Of a stretch of 25,661 bases of DNA, positions 1-7,704 are shown piece after piece. Below the pieces are notes generated by a model, which was not told the origin of the DNA, did not search any database, and saw only the letters and a program-made list of their open reading frames with translations. The DNA is from a virus. Position 1 is the first letter of the stretch, and the number at the start of each line of letters is the position of its first letter. The stretch lies in IMG/VR virus record IMGVR_UViG_3300034023_000165, positions 1 through 25,661 of that record; one strand, given 5' to 3'. The translations under genes and the position numbers were made by a program.

Positions 1-2
1 CC

Positions 3-866
3 GACACTCCGACCAGCGGGTCGGAGGAGCAGGTTGTGCAGGACACCGCGCCCGTCAACGAGTCCACCAAGGACCAACCGATTGACGATGATGACGAGGT
101 TCTGGCAAGGCTGCTCGACGAGTTGGATTCCACCGATGAACCTGCCCCGGAAGATTCGTCTTCCGCCGCAACGCCATCGGAAGCACCGACTACCGCCTTT
201 GACCGTGAAGCGGTCGCCAAGATCCTGAAGAGGGACGGCGTACCCGATGAAGTCATTTCCTCGGCCAGCCCTGAAACGCTCACCAAGTGGGCGGAGTCTG
301 CGGCGAAGCGACAGAAGGACGTTGACTCGTACGGCGGTCGAATGAAGGAAATGGAGGCGAAACTGGCAAGCGGGAAGCCAGCCGAACCAGTGGCAGCGCA
401 GGACAACACTCCTGCCGCACCTGTCGCGGTGAACGATCCGTTCGCGCAGATGGCGCAGATGTACGGCGAAGACCTTGTCTCGCCCGTGCGCCAAGCCTTT
501 ATGACCCAGCAGCAGCAGATGCAGGAACAAATGCTGCTTGCGCAGGCCCGTGCTTCCGATGTCGCACTCCGTTTCCAGTACGGCGCAAAGTCGCCGTCCT
601 ACGACACGGTCCTTGCGAAGATGTCGGAACTCGGTTCTGCAATGCCGGGTGGGTTTGCAAGCGTCGATGCACTCGCCGCTGCTGCCTACGAGGCACTCGT
701 TGGATCGAAGCCATCCGCACCCGCGAACATCAGGTCTAGCCAGCCGACCCCCCCGAAGGGTTCGACTCCTCCGGTGAAGCCCGTGCCTCGTGATTCGGAT
801 GACGAGATCCTTGATCAGATCCTTTCGGGCAAAGGCAGCAGCCTGCGCCCAGCAACCCGTAGATAA
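3..866 (+). CDS. Scaffold-like capsid assembly protein (5' partial)
   Basis: Probably the internal scaffold that guides capsid assembly; this rests on position directly before the capsid gene and on composition, not on a recognised domain. The protein is very acidic near the left end (a D/E-rich stretch with DDDDEVLARLLDELD), Pro/Ala-rich in the middle, has a Gln-rich helix (QQQQMQEQM) and ends in a basic tail (SSLRPATRR), as scaffolds often do. The frame is open to the window edge, and the upstream codons (DTPTSGSEEQ) have the same acidic character, so the gene most likely starts outside the window. A GTG at 36 with GGAGG upstream at 23-27 is an alternative start giving 276 residues. The motif DDE-(V/I)-L-x-x-(L/I)-L occurs near both ends (DDDEVLARLL and DSDDEILDQIL). 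It could instead be a portal-associated protein. Confidence 0.6.
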   Translation, partial: DTPTSGSEEQVVQDTAPVNESTKDQPIDDDDEVLARLLDELDSTDEPAPEDSSSAATPSEAPTTAFDREAVAKILKRDGVPDEVISSASPETLTKWAESAAKRQKDVDSYGGRMKEMEAKLASGKPAEPVAAQDNTPAAPVAVNDPFAQMAQMYGEDLVSPVRQAFMTQQQQMQEQMLLAQARASDVALRFQYGAKSPSYDTVLAKMSELGSAMPGGFASVDALAAAAYEALVGSKPSAPANIRSSQPTPPKGSTPPVKPVPRDSDDEILDQILSGKGSSLRPATRR

Positions 867-877
867 GGAGGGCAATC

Positions 878-2137
878 ATGCCTTCGATTACCCAGTTCAA
901 TGACTTCATGCAGACCACTGGTCCTGCATACCTGAAGTCCGCCGATGCAGTCATCAACGAAGCCGTCAAGAACAACTACGTCCTTTCCCGTCTCCTCAAG
1001 GAGAAGGCCAGCGAGACGCTGATTCAGGCTGGTAGCAGCATCAAGGACACCATCGTGTTCGACGATGCCTCGACCTACCAGAAGTATCAGCCGAACGACA
1101 CCTTCACTTGGACGAATCCGCAGGTCACCGACACGCTGTCCGCCTCGTGGCGTTTCAGCATGGACTACATGACTTGGACCGATCAGGAAATCGAACTCAA
1201 CGAGGGCGATGCCAAGGTCATGTACAAGCGTCTCAAGCGCATCAAGGAGATGCGCATGTGGACTTCCATGCTCAACGGCATGGAAAACGACCTGTGGGCT
1301 ACCTCTGCTGGCAACTCCGGCAACATGGAAAACGCAGGCGGCAAGGAGCCGTACTCGCTTCCCGCGTTCATCACGGAGAAGTTGAACACCGTTACGACCT
1401 TTGGTGACCGTGGTGGTGCGCCGATTGGTTTCACCACCGTCCTTGGCATTGATCCCACGATTGATGCTCGTTGGTCGAATCAGGTTTCGTTCTATTCGTC
1501 GAACGGTGGACGCAACGACGTTCCCACGTCTTACGCGTTCACTGGTCACAATGCAGGCACTCGTCAAGTTGGTGGTCTGTTCCCGGCGTTCGATGACATG
1601 TACCTGAAGGTGCAGTTCAAGGCTCCGCTGACGCAGAAGCAGTACTTCGATGAGACTAACTTCCAGCGTCAGATGATCCTGTGCAGCCGTCTTGGTATCA
1701 ACAACTACAAGCGGGCTCTTCGCGACTCCAACCAGTTGCTCGTGAGTGCTGAAGATTCGGCCTATATGACTCCGACCTTCAGCGGTATTCCGCTGGAATA
1801 CTGCGCCAACCTTGATGACGCTGCCATCTTCCCGTCTGTTGCTTCTGGTGGTACGGTGAATCCGAACAAGGCTGGTCGCGATGGTGCGACTCTGTCCTCC
1901 ACGTTCACGAACACCGAAACCGCTACCAGCACCATCGACAAGGGTGCGCGTTACTGGTTCGTCAATGGTCAGTACCTCACGCCCATCTTCCATAGCACCC
2001 GCTACATGAAGAAGCATGATGTCATGCGCCATCCGAATCAGCCGTTCACTTGGGTTCAGCCCGTGGATTGCTGGTGGAACCTGTTCTGCAACAGCCGTCA
2101 GCGTCACGGCATTGTGGCCCCGGTTGCGACTGCCTAA
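878..2137 (+). CDS. Major capsid protein
   Basis: The 419-residue product is the likely shell subunit. It follows a scaffold-like gene and precedes a small cement-like protein and the adaptor, the usual order in podovirus-like phages. Length, the Asn/Thr/Gln-rich composition, the N-terminal helix region (MPSITQFNDFMQTTGPAYLK) and the middle with WRFSMDYMTWTDQEIELNEG resemble capsid proteins of environmental podoviruses; the HK97 fold is assumed from this, not shown. No cleavable N-terminal delta domain stands out, consistent with a separate scaffold gene. Translation should be strong: AAGGAGG lies just before the ATG. Codon use is C-rich at third positions and clearly more biased than in the genes from about 4 kb on, as expected for an abundant product. 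Confidence 0.85.
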   Translation: MPSITQFNDFMQTTGPAYLKSADAVINEAVKNNYVLSRLLKEKASETLIQAGSSIKDTIVFDDASTYQKYQPNDTFTWTNPQVTDTLSASWRFSMDYMTWTDQEIELNEGDAKVMYKRLKRIKEMRMWTSMLNGMENDLWATSAGNSGNMENAGGKEPYSLPAFITEKLNTVTTFGDRGGAPIGFTTVLGIDPTIDARWSNQVSFYSSNGGRNDVPTSYAFTGHNAGTRQVGGLFPAFDDMYLKVQFKAPLTQKQYFDETNFQRQMILCSRLGINNYKRALRDSNQLLVSAEDSAYMTPTFSGIPLEYCANLDDAAIFPSVASGGTVNPNKAGRDGATLSSTFTNTETATSTIDKGARYWFVNGQYLTPIFHSTRYMKKHDVMRHPNQPFTWVQPVDCWWNLFCNSRQRHGIVAPVATA

Positions 2138-2164
2138 TACAAACAACCAACAAAAGGACACAAC

Positions 2165-2659
2165 ATGTCAGTTCTTCTTGAAGCATCTAATCACGGAACG
2201 CTCGGCATTCAGCCGAATCCTCTCATTCTGTCGTGCCGTAACAAGGATTCGTCTGCTATTGCCCAGTGGGCGCTCGTTCGTCTTGACTTTGCACAGACGA
2301 GCGAACAGCCCGGTTCGGGCGATGCTGCACTCGGTGCGGCATCGACCTCCAAGTGGGCAAACGTCACTCTCGCCCCCACTACGACTGCCGCTTCTAGCGG
2401 AGGTCTGTACGGGGTCGCGCAGGAAGCGATTCCTGCTGGTGGCGTTGGAAAGGTGATGTTTGCCGGAATCACGCAGGCCACCAGTGCCTCTCTCACCTAT
2501 GCGGTTGGTGAAGCAGTTGGTCTGACTGGCAGTGCGATTACTGGCGGAAACATCAGCAATGCAACGGTCACCACGAAGATTGGCATCTTCGTTGGGACTG
2601 CCGGAGCAACTACTGCTCCGCGCATTCTGCTGCAAGGCTCACTTGCCTTCGGAACCTGA
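2165..2659 (+). CDS. Capsid cement/decoration-like protein, paralogue 1
   Basis: A 164-residue protein rich in Gly, Ala, Thr and Ser that probably decorates the capsid surface. It starts with a motif shared with two later genes (S-N-H-G-T-L-G-I-Q-P) and contains the pattern LVRxDxTQ...LYGVAQEAIPAGGVGKVMFAGI...YAVGEAVG, which resembles the beta-rich DUF2190-type decoration proteins that follow capsid genes in many phages. That assignment is by pattern only. Its place directly after the capsid gene and the AAAGGA ribosome binding site suggest high expression. Homologous copies are at 4482-4967 and at the N-terminus of the gene at 4991. The shared domain is the whole of this protein, so it probably represents the basic, unfused form. 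Confidence 0.6.
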   Translation: MSVLLEASNHGTLGIQPNPLILSCRNKDSSAIAQWALVRLDFAQTSEQPGSGDAALGAASTSKWANVTLAPTTTAASSGGLYGVAQEAIPAGGVGKVMFAGITQATSASLTYAVGEAVGLTGSAITGGNISNATVTTKIGIFVGTAGATTAPRILLQGSLAFGT

Positions 2660-2676
2660 TCCGATTCACTAACTCA

Positions 2677-2704
2677 CCACTGGGCGGGGAAACCCGCCCA
2701 GTGG
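2677..2704 (+). terminator. 12-bp perfect hairpin with GAAA loop between cement-like and adaptor genes
   Basis: CCACTGGGCGGG (2677-2688) pairs perfectly with CCCGCCCAGTGG (2693-2704) around a GAAA tetraloop. Only ATTTC follows, so a classical U-tract is missing. The 3' arm ends 6 nt before the ATG of the adaptor gene and includes the only plausible ribosome binding bases (AGTGG). It could be a weak terminator, a 3' stabiliser of the abundant capsid and cement mRNA, or a structure that lowers adaptor translation. Confidence 0.55.
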
Positions 2705-2710
2705 ATTTCA

Positions 2711-3442
2711 ATGCTTACCTACGGCGATCTCAAGAACCACATTCTCCTTGCTCTCGGTGGCCGTCCCTCGACGGCTTCCGGGCAGACTGTCGCTGAACGG
2801 CAGGCGGAGATCGTGAACATTGCTGGCGAACACCTGTTCACCCACCCGTGGAAGTTTCGGGAGGCGACCGCTAACATCAGCACGGTTGCAGCGCAGCAGT
2901 ATCTGGCCCTTCCTGCTGACTTCGCGGAACTGACCTCTGTCTGGAAGTCCAACCAGCCGATCTGGATCAGCACTCCGGACGAGGTGGAGACTGCCCGCAT
3001 CACCTCGTTTCCCGATCTGACCTACCGCGTGTACGTCAAGACGGTGGTTCCCAGTGGTGACACGGCTGGGAGTTCTGTTGCGCAGTCCTATCAACTCCAG
3101 ATTTACCCCACGCCGACTGGCGTTGATACGCTGAAGATCCTGTATCGAACGGGATGGTCATCGGTTACGAGCAACACCACGGTTACGACGATCATCCCGG
3201 TCCCGAAGCATGTGGAATCGACCATGATCGCCTACACGCGGGCGGTCGCGGAGGCGTACGAGGACGATGGTCTTCCGCAGCGTCTCGCAGAAATCGAGGC
3301 TGGCCCGATCTTCGGAGCAGCCAAGCAGAAGGACGGAATGGTCCAGAGCCATTTCGGCCAGTTGCAGCCAAATCGCTGGCGTAGCCCGTCCAACTGGGGA
3401 CCGGGATTCGTCATTCTAAACCCCGTACAAAGCCCGACTTGA
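2711..3442 (+). CDS. Head-to-tail adaptor (tail tubular protein A / gp4-like)
   Basis: A 243-residue protein that probably forms the ring joining portal and tail. The N-terminus (MLTYGDLKNHILLALGG) followed by a helical segment with QAEIVNIAGEHLFTHPWKFREA, then LPADFAELTSVW and a late QLQIYPTP...LKILYRTGW, follows the pattern of short-tail adaptor proteins related to T7 gp11 and P22 gp4: helices around a beta-sandwich, with a helical pair (ESTMIAYTRAVAEAYEDD) near the C-terminus. The protein is longer than T7 gp11 (about 196 residues), with a Trp/Pro-rich tail (RWRSPSNWGPGF) that could reach into the tail. Position after the capsid genes supports the call. No strong Shine-Dalgarno precedes it and the upstream hairpin may limit its translation, which fits a low-copy ring protein. 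Confidence 0.6.
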   Translation: MLTYGDLKNHILLALGGRPSTASGQTVAERQAEIVNIAGEHLFTHPWKFREATANISTVAAQQYLALPADFAELTSVWKSNQPIWISTPDEVETARITSFPDLTYRVYVKTVVPSGDTAGSSVAQSYQLQIYPTPTGVDTLKILYRTGWSSVTSNTTVTTIIPVPKHVESTMIAYTRAVAEAYEDDGLPQRLAEIEAGPIFGAAKQKDGMVQSHFGQLQPNRWRSPSNWGPGFVILNPVQSPT

Positions 3443-3452
3443 GGAATTCACC

Positions 3453-3989
3453 ATGAGCCTGCTTGGACTTTCGCCCACCCTGACTGCTACCCGGACGCTT
3501 CCTGCTGCGTTGGAAGTCGGATTTCAGACGAACATCACGCTTCCCTCGACGCTGACGGTCAAGAACGCAACGACTACTACTCCGACTCCCCTTGCTGATG
3601 TGGTTGGAAATAGTTATGCGGGCAGCAGAATCGTCGTTGGTACGTCGATGAACTATGCCAAGATTCAGCCTTTCACCAGCGCAAGCGGCGGAAGCCTGAC
3701 CATGCATGTCATTGGATGGAACAGGGGTCAGGATGGTTACTGGAGGCCGCAACTGTTCAACACTTGCACTGTGACCGCTGGGACTACGACCACGGTGATC
3801 AATGGATCAAACCTGTACGCCGGACTGACCTACAGCAAGACGCATGGTGACTGCAAGATTTACAGCGGGAATGCTGCCGCCGCGTACGGAGGTTTCATCT
3901 TGGTTGACCTCTGCGGTGCCGAACTTCTTGAAATCGCCATGTCTGCCTCCAGCACTCCGACCGCCAATGTCCTCATCGGGTTCATCTGA
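3453..3989 (+). CDS. Putative virion structural protein, unknown function
   Basis: A 178-residue, Thr/Ser/Gly-rich protein of mainly beta character with no family I recognise. Visible features are a Thr-rich linker (NATTTTPTP), an aromatic segment WNRGQDGYWRPQLFNTCTV, the pattern TVTAGTTTTVINGSNLYAGLTY, three cysteines (residues near 109, 132 and 154) and a hydrophobic C-terminal end (NVLIGFI). Composition is like phage surface or decoration proteins, and it lies among them. GAGG precedes the ATG by a suitable distance. The stop overlaps the next start as TGATG, so the two products are probably made together and may act together. It could be an additional head protein or a tail accessory protein. 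Confidence 0.65.
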   Translation: MSLLGLSPTLTATRTLPAALEVGFQTNITLPSTLTVKNATTTTPTPLADVVGNSYAGSRIVVGTSMNYAKIQPFTSASGGSLTMHVIGWNRGQDGYWRPQLFNTCTVTAGTTTTVINGSNLYAGLTYSKTHGDCKIYSGNAAAAYGGFILVDLCGAELLEIAMSASSTPTANVLIGFI

Positions 3990-4456
3990 TGCATCGTCGG
4001 AACCGAACATGGCCGCTCGACAACAGTCCGAATGACCGTTGCAGGCAACGGGTATTGGAAGTGTCGGGAAATCCAATTGATGGGACGGTTGTCAATTTCG
4101 GATACACGGCATGGGTGAACGAATATGTTGGACCGTGGTGGGCAAATCTCACGGGTGGTTCTGATGTCAAAAGTGAGGCAGCACAAGTTTCGATGAATGT
4201 GTTGCCATATTCGGCAACTATTTCGTTGCTGATTGTCTCCAGTTTCGACGGTGACTACGACGAACCTGTACTTTCATACGCCAAGAATCTTGGTGTAACA
4301 ACGACTTATACCGCTCCGTTTAGTGTGGCAAAGACTGATTCGCTTTCCATTGGATTCACGCCACCAGATCAACTCGGTAATGGTCTTGGATCCATCGTTG
4401 TCTATGCGGATGGAAACATTATCAGTACGATCCCATACGAATGGACTGCCCCGTAA
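3989..4456 (+). CDS. Putative beta-sandwich virion protein, unknown function
   Basis: A 155-residue protein that I do not recognise. The first 20 residues are basic (MHRRNRTWPLDN...RCRQR); the rest looks like one or two beta-sandwich units: VSGNPIDGTVVNFGYTAWVN, then MNVLPYSATISLLIVSSFDGDYD and a C-terminal GSIVVYADGNIISTIPYEW. The start overlaps the previous stop as TGATG, with no strong ribosome binding site, so translation is probably by re-initiation. Third positions carry visibly more A and T than in the capsid gene, hinting at later acquisition or low expression. Immunoglobulin-like capsid or tail accessory proteins would look similar, but this is inference. Confidence 0.6.
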   Translation: MHRRNRTWPLDNSPNDRCRQRVLEVSGNPIDGTVVNFGYTAWVNEYVGPWWANLTGGSDVKSEAAQVSMNVLPYSATISLLIVSSFDGDYDEPVLSYAKNLGVTTTYTAPFSVAKTDSLSIGFTPPDQLGNGLGSIVVYADGNIISTIPYEWTAP

Positions 4457-4481
4457 TAACTGATTCTAGGACCACACGATC

Positions 4482-4967
4482 ATGTCTATGATTGTTTCAA
4501 CATTCTCGCAGGGAACGCTTGGTCTTCAGCCGCGCTCTGTGATTGTAAAGGCGCAAAACGCCGAAATGTCCACGACGATTGCCACTGGCGATCTGGTTCG
4601 ATTCGACCTGACGCAGCCATCCAGTTCTCCGGGCAATGGAAGTGCGCTTCCGACCGCTGCGTCAAATTCCAAATTCGCAAACGTCAAGGTTGGTCCGTTT
4701 ACTGGAACGGATGCTGGCGGAATTTACGGTGTTGCCCAAGAAGACATCCGCGCTGGCCGAACTGGGTACATCATGGTCGTTGGAGTTACCAACGTCAAAT
4801 GCTCTTCGCTGACCTATGTTGCTGGGGAAATTGTCGGAACGAGTTCCAATGCAGCAACGGTTACAAATTCAAATCCGGTTGCCAAGGTTGGAACGGTGTT
4901 GTCCAGCAGCGGTAGCGCGGTCACATCCATCCAAATCATGCTTGACGGCAGTTTGACGCTTGCCTGA
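4482..4967 (+). CDS. Capsid cement/decoration-like protein, paralogue 2
   Basis: A 161-residue paralogue of the product at 2165, with the same landmarks in the same order: F-S-Q-G-T-L-G-L-Q-P near the N-terminus, GDLVRFDLTQ, a Gly/Asn/Ser segment ending in NSKFANVKV, then GGIYGVAQEDIRAGRTGYIMVVG, LTYVAGEIVG, and a C-terminal IQIMLDGSLTLA. It is closer to the N-terminal domain of the next gene (both have SNSKFANV, VKC and LDG/FDG near the end) than to paralogue 1, suggesting the 4482/4991 pair arose by the later duplication. It probably binds the same type of capsid or tail site. AGGA precedes the ATG. Function is inferred only from the paralogy and gene position. Confidence 0.6.
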   Translation: MSMIVSTFSQGTLGLQPRSVIVKAQNAEMSTTIATGDLVRFDLTQPSSSPGNGSALPTAASNSKFANVKVGPFTGTDAGGIYGVAQEDIRAGRTGYIMVVGVTNVKCSSLTYVAGEIVGTSSNAATVTNSNPVAKVGTVLSSSGSAVTSIQIMLDGSLTLA

Positions 4968-4990
4968 ACCAATCAAACGAAAGAACCAGA

Positions 4991-7696
4991 ATGTCATACA
5001 TCGTTTCTGCATCTAATCAGGGAACTCTCGGAGTCCAGCCAGCAACCGTTGATGTCCCCGTGCGAAATGCCGGAGCCGTCGATGCCATCGAAATTGGTGA
5101 TCTCGTCCGCTTTGATATGACGCAGGCATCGTCGATTCCCGGACAGGGGTCGGCAGCAAATGGATCCGCGTCGAATTCCAAGTTCGCCAATGTCGTGCGT
5201 GAGGCAGCGGCATCTATTGCCACTGCATTCGGCATCTACGGGGTCGCCCTTGATCGCATCAGTGTTGGCAAGATTGGAAAGGTTCGTGTGGTTGGCATTG
5301 CCACCGTCAAGTGTGCGCAATCCACCTACACCGCCGGAGAAACAGTTGGCATCCCCGCAGTTCCGATTGCGGCAACGGTAGCGAATTCCGGCGTACAGAT
5401 TGGTCTTGGAACCGTGTTGACTTCCGGATCCAATCTTACTAGCGTCGAAGTGATCTTCGATGGTTCGTTCGGAATGCTCACCAAGAGTGGTGTGTCCGGA
5501 AATGGTCCGCTCGTCTATGGATCGACGAAGGCTGCATCGTTCCTTCGCGATGCGCAGGCCGGAACTGATTCAATCGATGTGATTGTGATTGGAGACAGCA
5601 ACAGCGGATCTGCTTTGCTCGGTGCTTGGGGATACTACGCTGGAATTTCTCAAGGTTTGTCTACGCTTGGAATTCCCTGCTATGGAACGAATCTGGCTCC
5701 ATTTGTTGATCGCAGTCGAACTGGTCAGGCTCGTTTCTATGGGACATGGAATTCAACGTCAACGACGATTGCCAAGAGTTCCAACTATGTGTCTGGCCTG
5801 ACTGCTTCGGTGTTTACTCCAGATGCACTTGCAACGCCATATAGCGTCTGGAATTTCAACACTCCGAAGGTCAGTTACGGTTCTAGCACCGATTATCAAA
5901 CTGTCAGTGGAACCATTTCCATTACTGGTACTGCTGGTGAATTCAGCACTACAGTGGCTGCTCAATTTCAGGTTGGTCAGGTAGTTACTATTTCCGGAAC
6001 CTTGAGTGGAGCCACCATCACTGGATACACGAATCCCGGTGCTGGAACTCCGCAATTCTATTACGTCATTGCGACTAACGGAACGACCACGTTCCAGTTG
6101 TCTAACACTCGTGGTGGAGTTCCAGTCGTAACTACTGCTGGAACGACGAGCGGCCTGACTTTGAAGACGGGAGCGGATTATGACGATTGGCTGTTCATTC
6201 CTGCTTCCGCAACTTCCTTGTATCAGAACAATGGAATTTCAGTTGATATGAACCATCCTCTGGCTGCAAATGGAGTGGAACAGAAACTGCGAGTGAGGTA
6301 TGGAAAGGTCAATGCAGCCAATGGCCGCTTCATCCCTAATGTCAATTCCGCTGGTTCAGTAAATTCACTTACGAGATTGGTGAATGGCGGCACAGGAACG
6401 ACCAATGCTGTATCAATGCAACTTGGAGCGGGAGAAACTGCTCCTACCTCGTTTGTGAGTGAAACTACATTCACCGCAAACGGCAAGGGGCATAGTGCAT
6501 CGGCAATTGGATATAACACCAATGGTACTGAATTTTCTCAAGGACCGGGTGTGCTGCTATGCCAGTCGCTGTATCGAGTGCAAAAGGGATTTGCAGTTCA
6601 CACTCATGCCTATCAGTCTGGTGAAACCAGCACTGACATTTCTAACGTGCTTACCCAAGCACCGAACTCTTCGTTGCGTGTTTGGCTGCAAGAAATTCGT
6701 GAGCGTCAGATCGCTGCTGGTGGAACTGGCAGGGTCATGCTGTTCATGCATTCGGGAATCAACGGCGCAGACACTACGTCAACGTGGACTGCCGCTCATA
6801 CTTCGACATGGTCAAAGTACAAGGCTGTCTGGCAAGAACTCGGTTACAGCCTGAATGATTTGGCGATTGTGTCGATGGTTGGTGTACAGCGAAACAGCGC
6901 AGACACGAGCGGAAATGGTGCTGATCTGGTGGCTGTCCGTGCAGCAGCCAACCAGATGGTTGTTTCCAATCCTGATATGTGCGTAGTTGACATCAAGAAG
7001 GCGATTCCCTTTGCCGCGATGTTGTACGGAACTGGAGCGGCTTCTTACTATCAGAATTACCTCAATAACCCTAATGTCGCATCCGATATCACGGTTCACC
7101 TGTCTGGCGGATACGCAAATCAGCCATCTGCGCAGGTGGCTACCGTGACTTCGTCCACTGGTATCACGCTGACTGGAACAACCGCAGTTACAGCAGATGG
7201 ATATTGGACGGGAAGCCGAATTGCTATTAGTACAGTTGGCATTGCAGTGACCGCCATAGCAGATACGAGCGGCAATTTCACTTGCACTACGCAGGCTGGA
7301 AATCTTGTTGTTGGTCAGGCAATTGTGATCAGTGGAACTGCCAGTTCTGGGGGAATCACTGGGTACACCGCTCCCGGCCCGACCACCTATTACATCAGGG
7401 CGACCAACGGAACGACCACGTTCCAGTTGTCTGCAACATTCAATGGCAGCGCGATTACAACTACTGCTGGAACTGGCGCAGGATTGACGTTTGCATACAC
7501 TGGTCCATCTGCATATCAGGACACTTGGATCACTGCTTATGCAGGTGGTACAAAGATCGCAACTGTCGCACAGTGGCCCGGAAATCAGCCAGCCACTGGT
7601 TCAAACGTCACCTACACGCTGACGAAGAGATGTCCATCGGATGGCTACACGGCTGTCAGCCATGTGCTTCTTACGTCCATTCTGTCTGAACTGTGA
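4991..7696 (+). CDS. Cement-domain / SGNH-hydrolase fusion virion protein
   Basis: A 901-residue protein with two parts. Residues 1-165 are a third copy of the cement-like domain (SNQGTLGVQP, GDLVRFDMTQ, SNSKFANV, FGIYGVALDRI, VEVIFDGSFGM). After a short linker comes an SGNH/GDSL-type hydrolase: block I is IGDSNSG with Ser203 as candidate nucleophile, a GIN motif (HSGINGAD, about residue 590) fits block III, and D699-I-T-V-H703 could be the Asp/His pair, with one residue more than the usual DxxH. Two copies of a roughly 90-residue module interrupt it (residues 301-394 and 750-838); the second separates the His box from the C-terminal helix (DGYTAVSHVLLTSILSEL). The likely role is a virion-bound esterase or deacylase acting on host surface polysaccharide. 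The substrate is unknown, and catalytic residues rest on motif reading only. Confidence 0.65.
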   Translation: MSYIVSASNQGTLGVQPATVDVPVRNAGAVDAIEIGDLVRFDMTQASSIPGQGSAANGSASNSKFANVVREAAASIATAFGIYGVALDRISVGKIGKVRVVGIATVKCAQSTYTAGETVGIPAVPIAATVANSGVQIGLGTVLTSGSNLTSVEVIFDGSFGMLTKSGVSGNGPLVYGSTKAASFLRDAQAGTDSIDVIVIGDSNSGSALLGAWGYYAGISQGLSTLGIPCYGTNLAPFVDRSRTGQARFYGTWNSTSTTIAKSSNYVSGLTASVFTPDALATPYSVWNFNTPKVSYGSSTDYQTVSGTISITGTAGEFSTTVAAQFQVGQVVTISGTLSGATITGYTNPGAGTPQFYYVIATNGTTTFQLSNTRGGVPVVTTAGTTSGLTLKTGADYDDWLFIPASATSLYQNNGISVDMNHPLAANGVEQKLRVRYGKVNAANGRFIPNVNSAGSVNSLTRLVNGGTGTTNAVSMQLGAGETAPTSFVSETTFTANGKGHSASAIGYNTNGTEFSQGPGVLLCQSLYRVQKGFAVHTHAYQSGETSTDISNVLTQAPNSSLRVWLQEIRERQIAAGGTGRVMLFMHSGINGADTTSTWTAAHTSTWSKYKAVWQELGYSLNDLAIVSMVGVQRNSADTSGNGADLVAVRAAANQMVVSNPDMCVVDIKKAIPFAAMLYGTGAASYYQNYLNNPNVASDITVHLSGGYANQPSAQVATVTSSTGITLTGTTAVTADGYWTGSRIAISTVGIAVTAIADTSGNFTCTTQAGNLVVGQAIVISGTASSGGITGYTAPGPTTYYIRATNGTTTFQLSATFNGSAITTTAGTGAGLTFAYTGPSAYQDTWITAYAGGTKIATVAQWPGNQPATGSNVTYTLTKRCPSDGYTAVSHVLLTSILSEL
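5891..6172 (+). repeat. Inserted beta module, copy 1 (in SGNH protein)
   Basis: Residues 301-394 of the SGNH fusion protein. The pattern is VGQ-x-V-x-ISG, then ITGYT, an aromatic pair YYVIATNGTTTFQLS, and a Thr/Gly-rich end TTAGTTSGLTL. It matches copy 2 in the same protein and a more divergent copy in the nozzle-like protein. Similar VGDxVxxTG...YYVxxATxTTFxLS segments occur in many phage structural proteins. Confidence 0.7.
6077..6103 (+). repeat. 27-nt exact direct repeat, copy 1
   Basis: Identical over 27 nt to 7406-7432, while the flanking module sequence differs. The repeat includes the inverted repeat GGAACG-ACCA-CGTTCC (6080-6095). Exact identity inside diverged copies suggests recent recombination or gene conversion. 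Confidence 0.85.
7238..7504 (+). repeat. Inserted beta module, copy 2 (in SGNH protein)
   Basis: Residues 750-838. It shares VGQAIVISG, GITGYTAPG, YYIRATNGTTTFQLS and TTAGTGAGLTF with copy 1 and is preceded by GNFTCTTQ. It sits between the putative catalytic His box and the C-terminal helix of the SGNH domain, so it looks like an insertion into that fold. Confidence 0.7.
7406..7432 (+). repeat. 27-nt exact direct repeat, copy 2
   Basis: Second copy of the 27-nt sequence at 6077-6103, encoding NGTTTFQLS; the inverted repeat GGAACG-ACCA-CGTTCC lies at 7409-7424. Confidence 0.85.
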
Positions 7697-7704
7697 GTGA
7701 TCCG

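Noticed and set aside
815-2161. A 448-codon open frame on the - strand opposite the capsid gene
   Set aside because: It is antisense to a well-supported gene, has no ribosome binding site or sensible composition, and long antisense frames are common opposite GC-ending codons.
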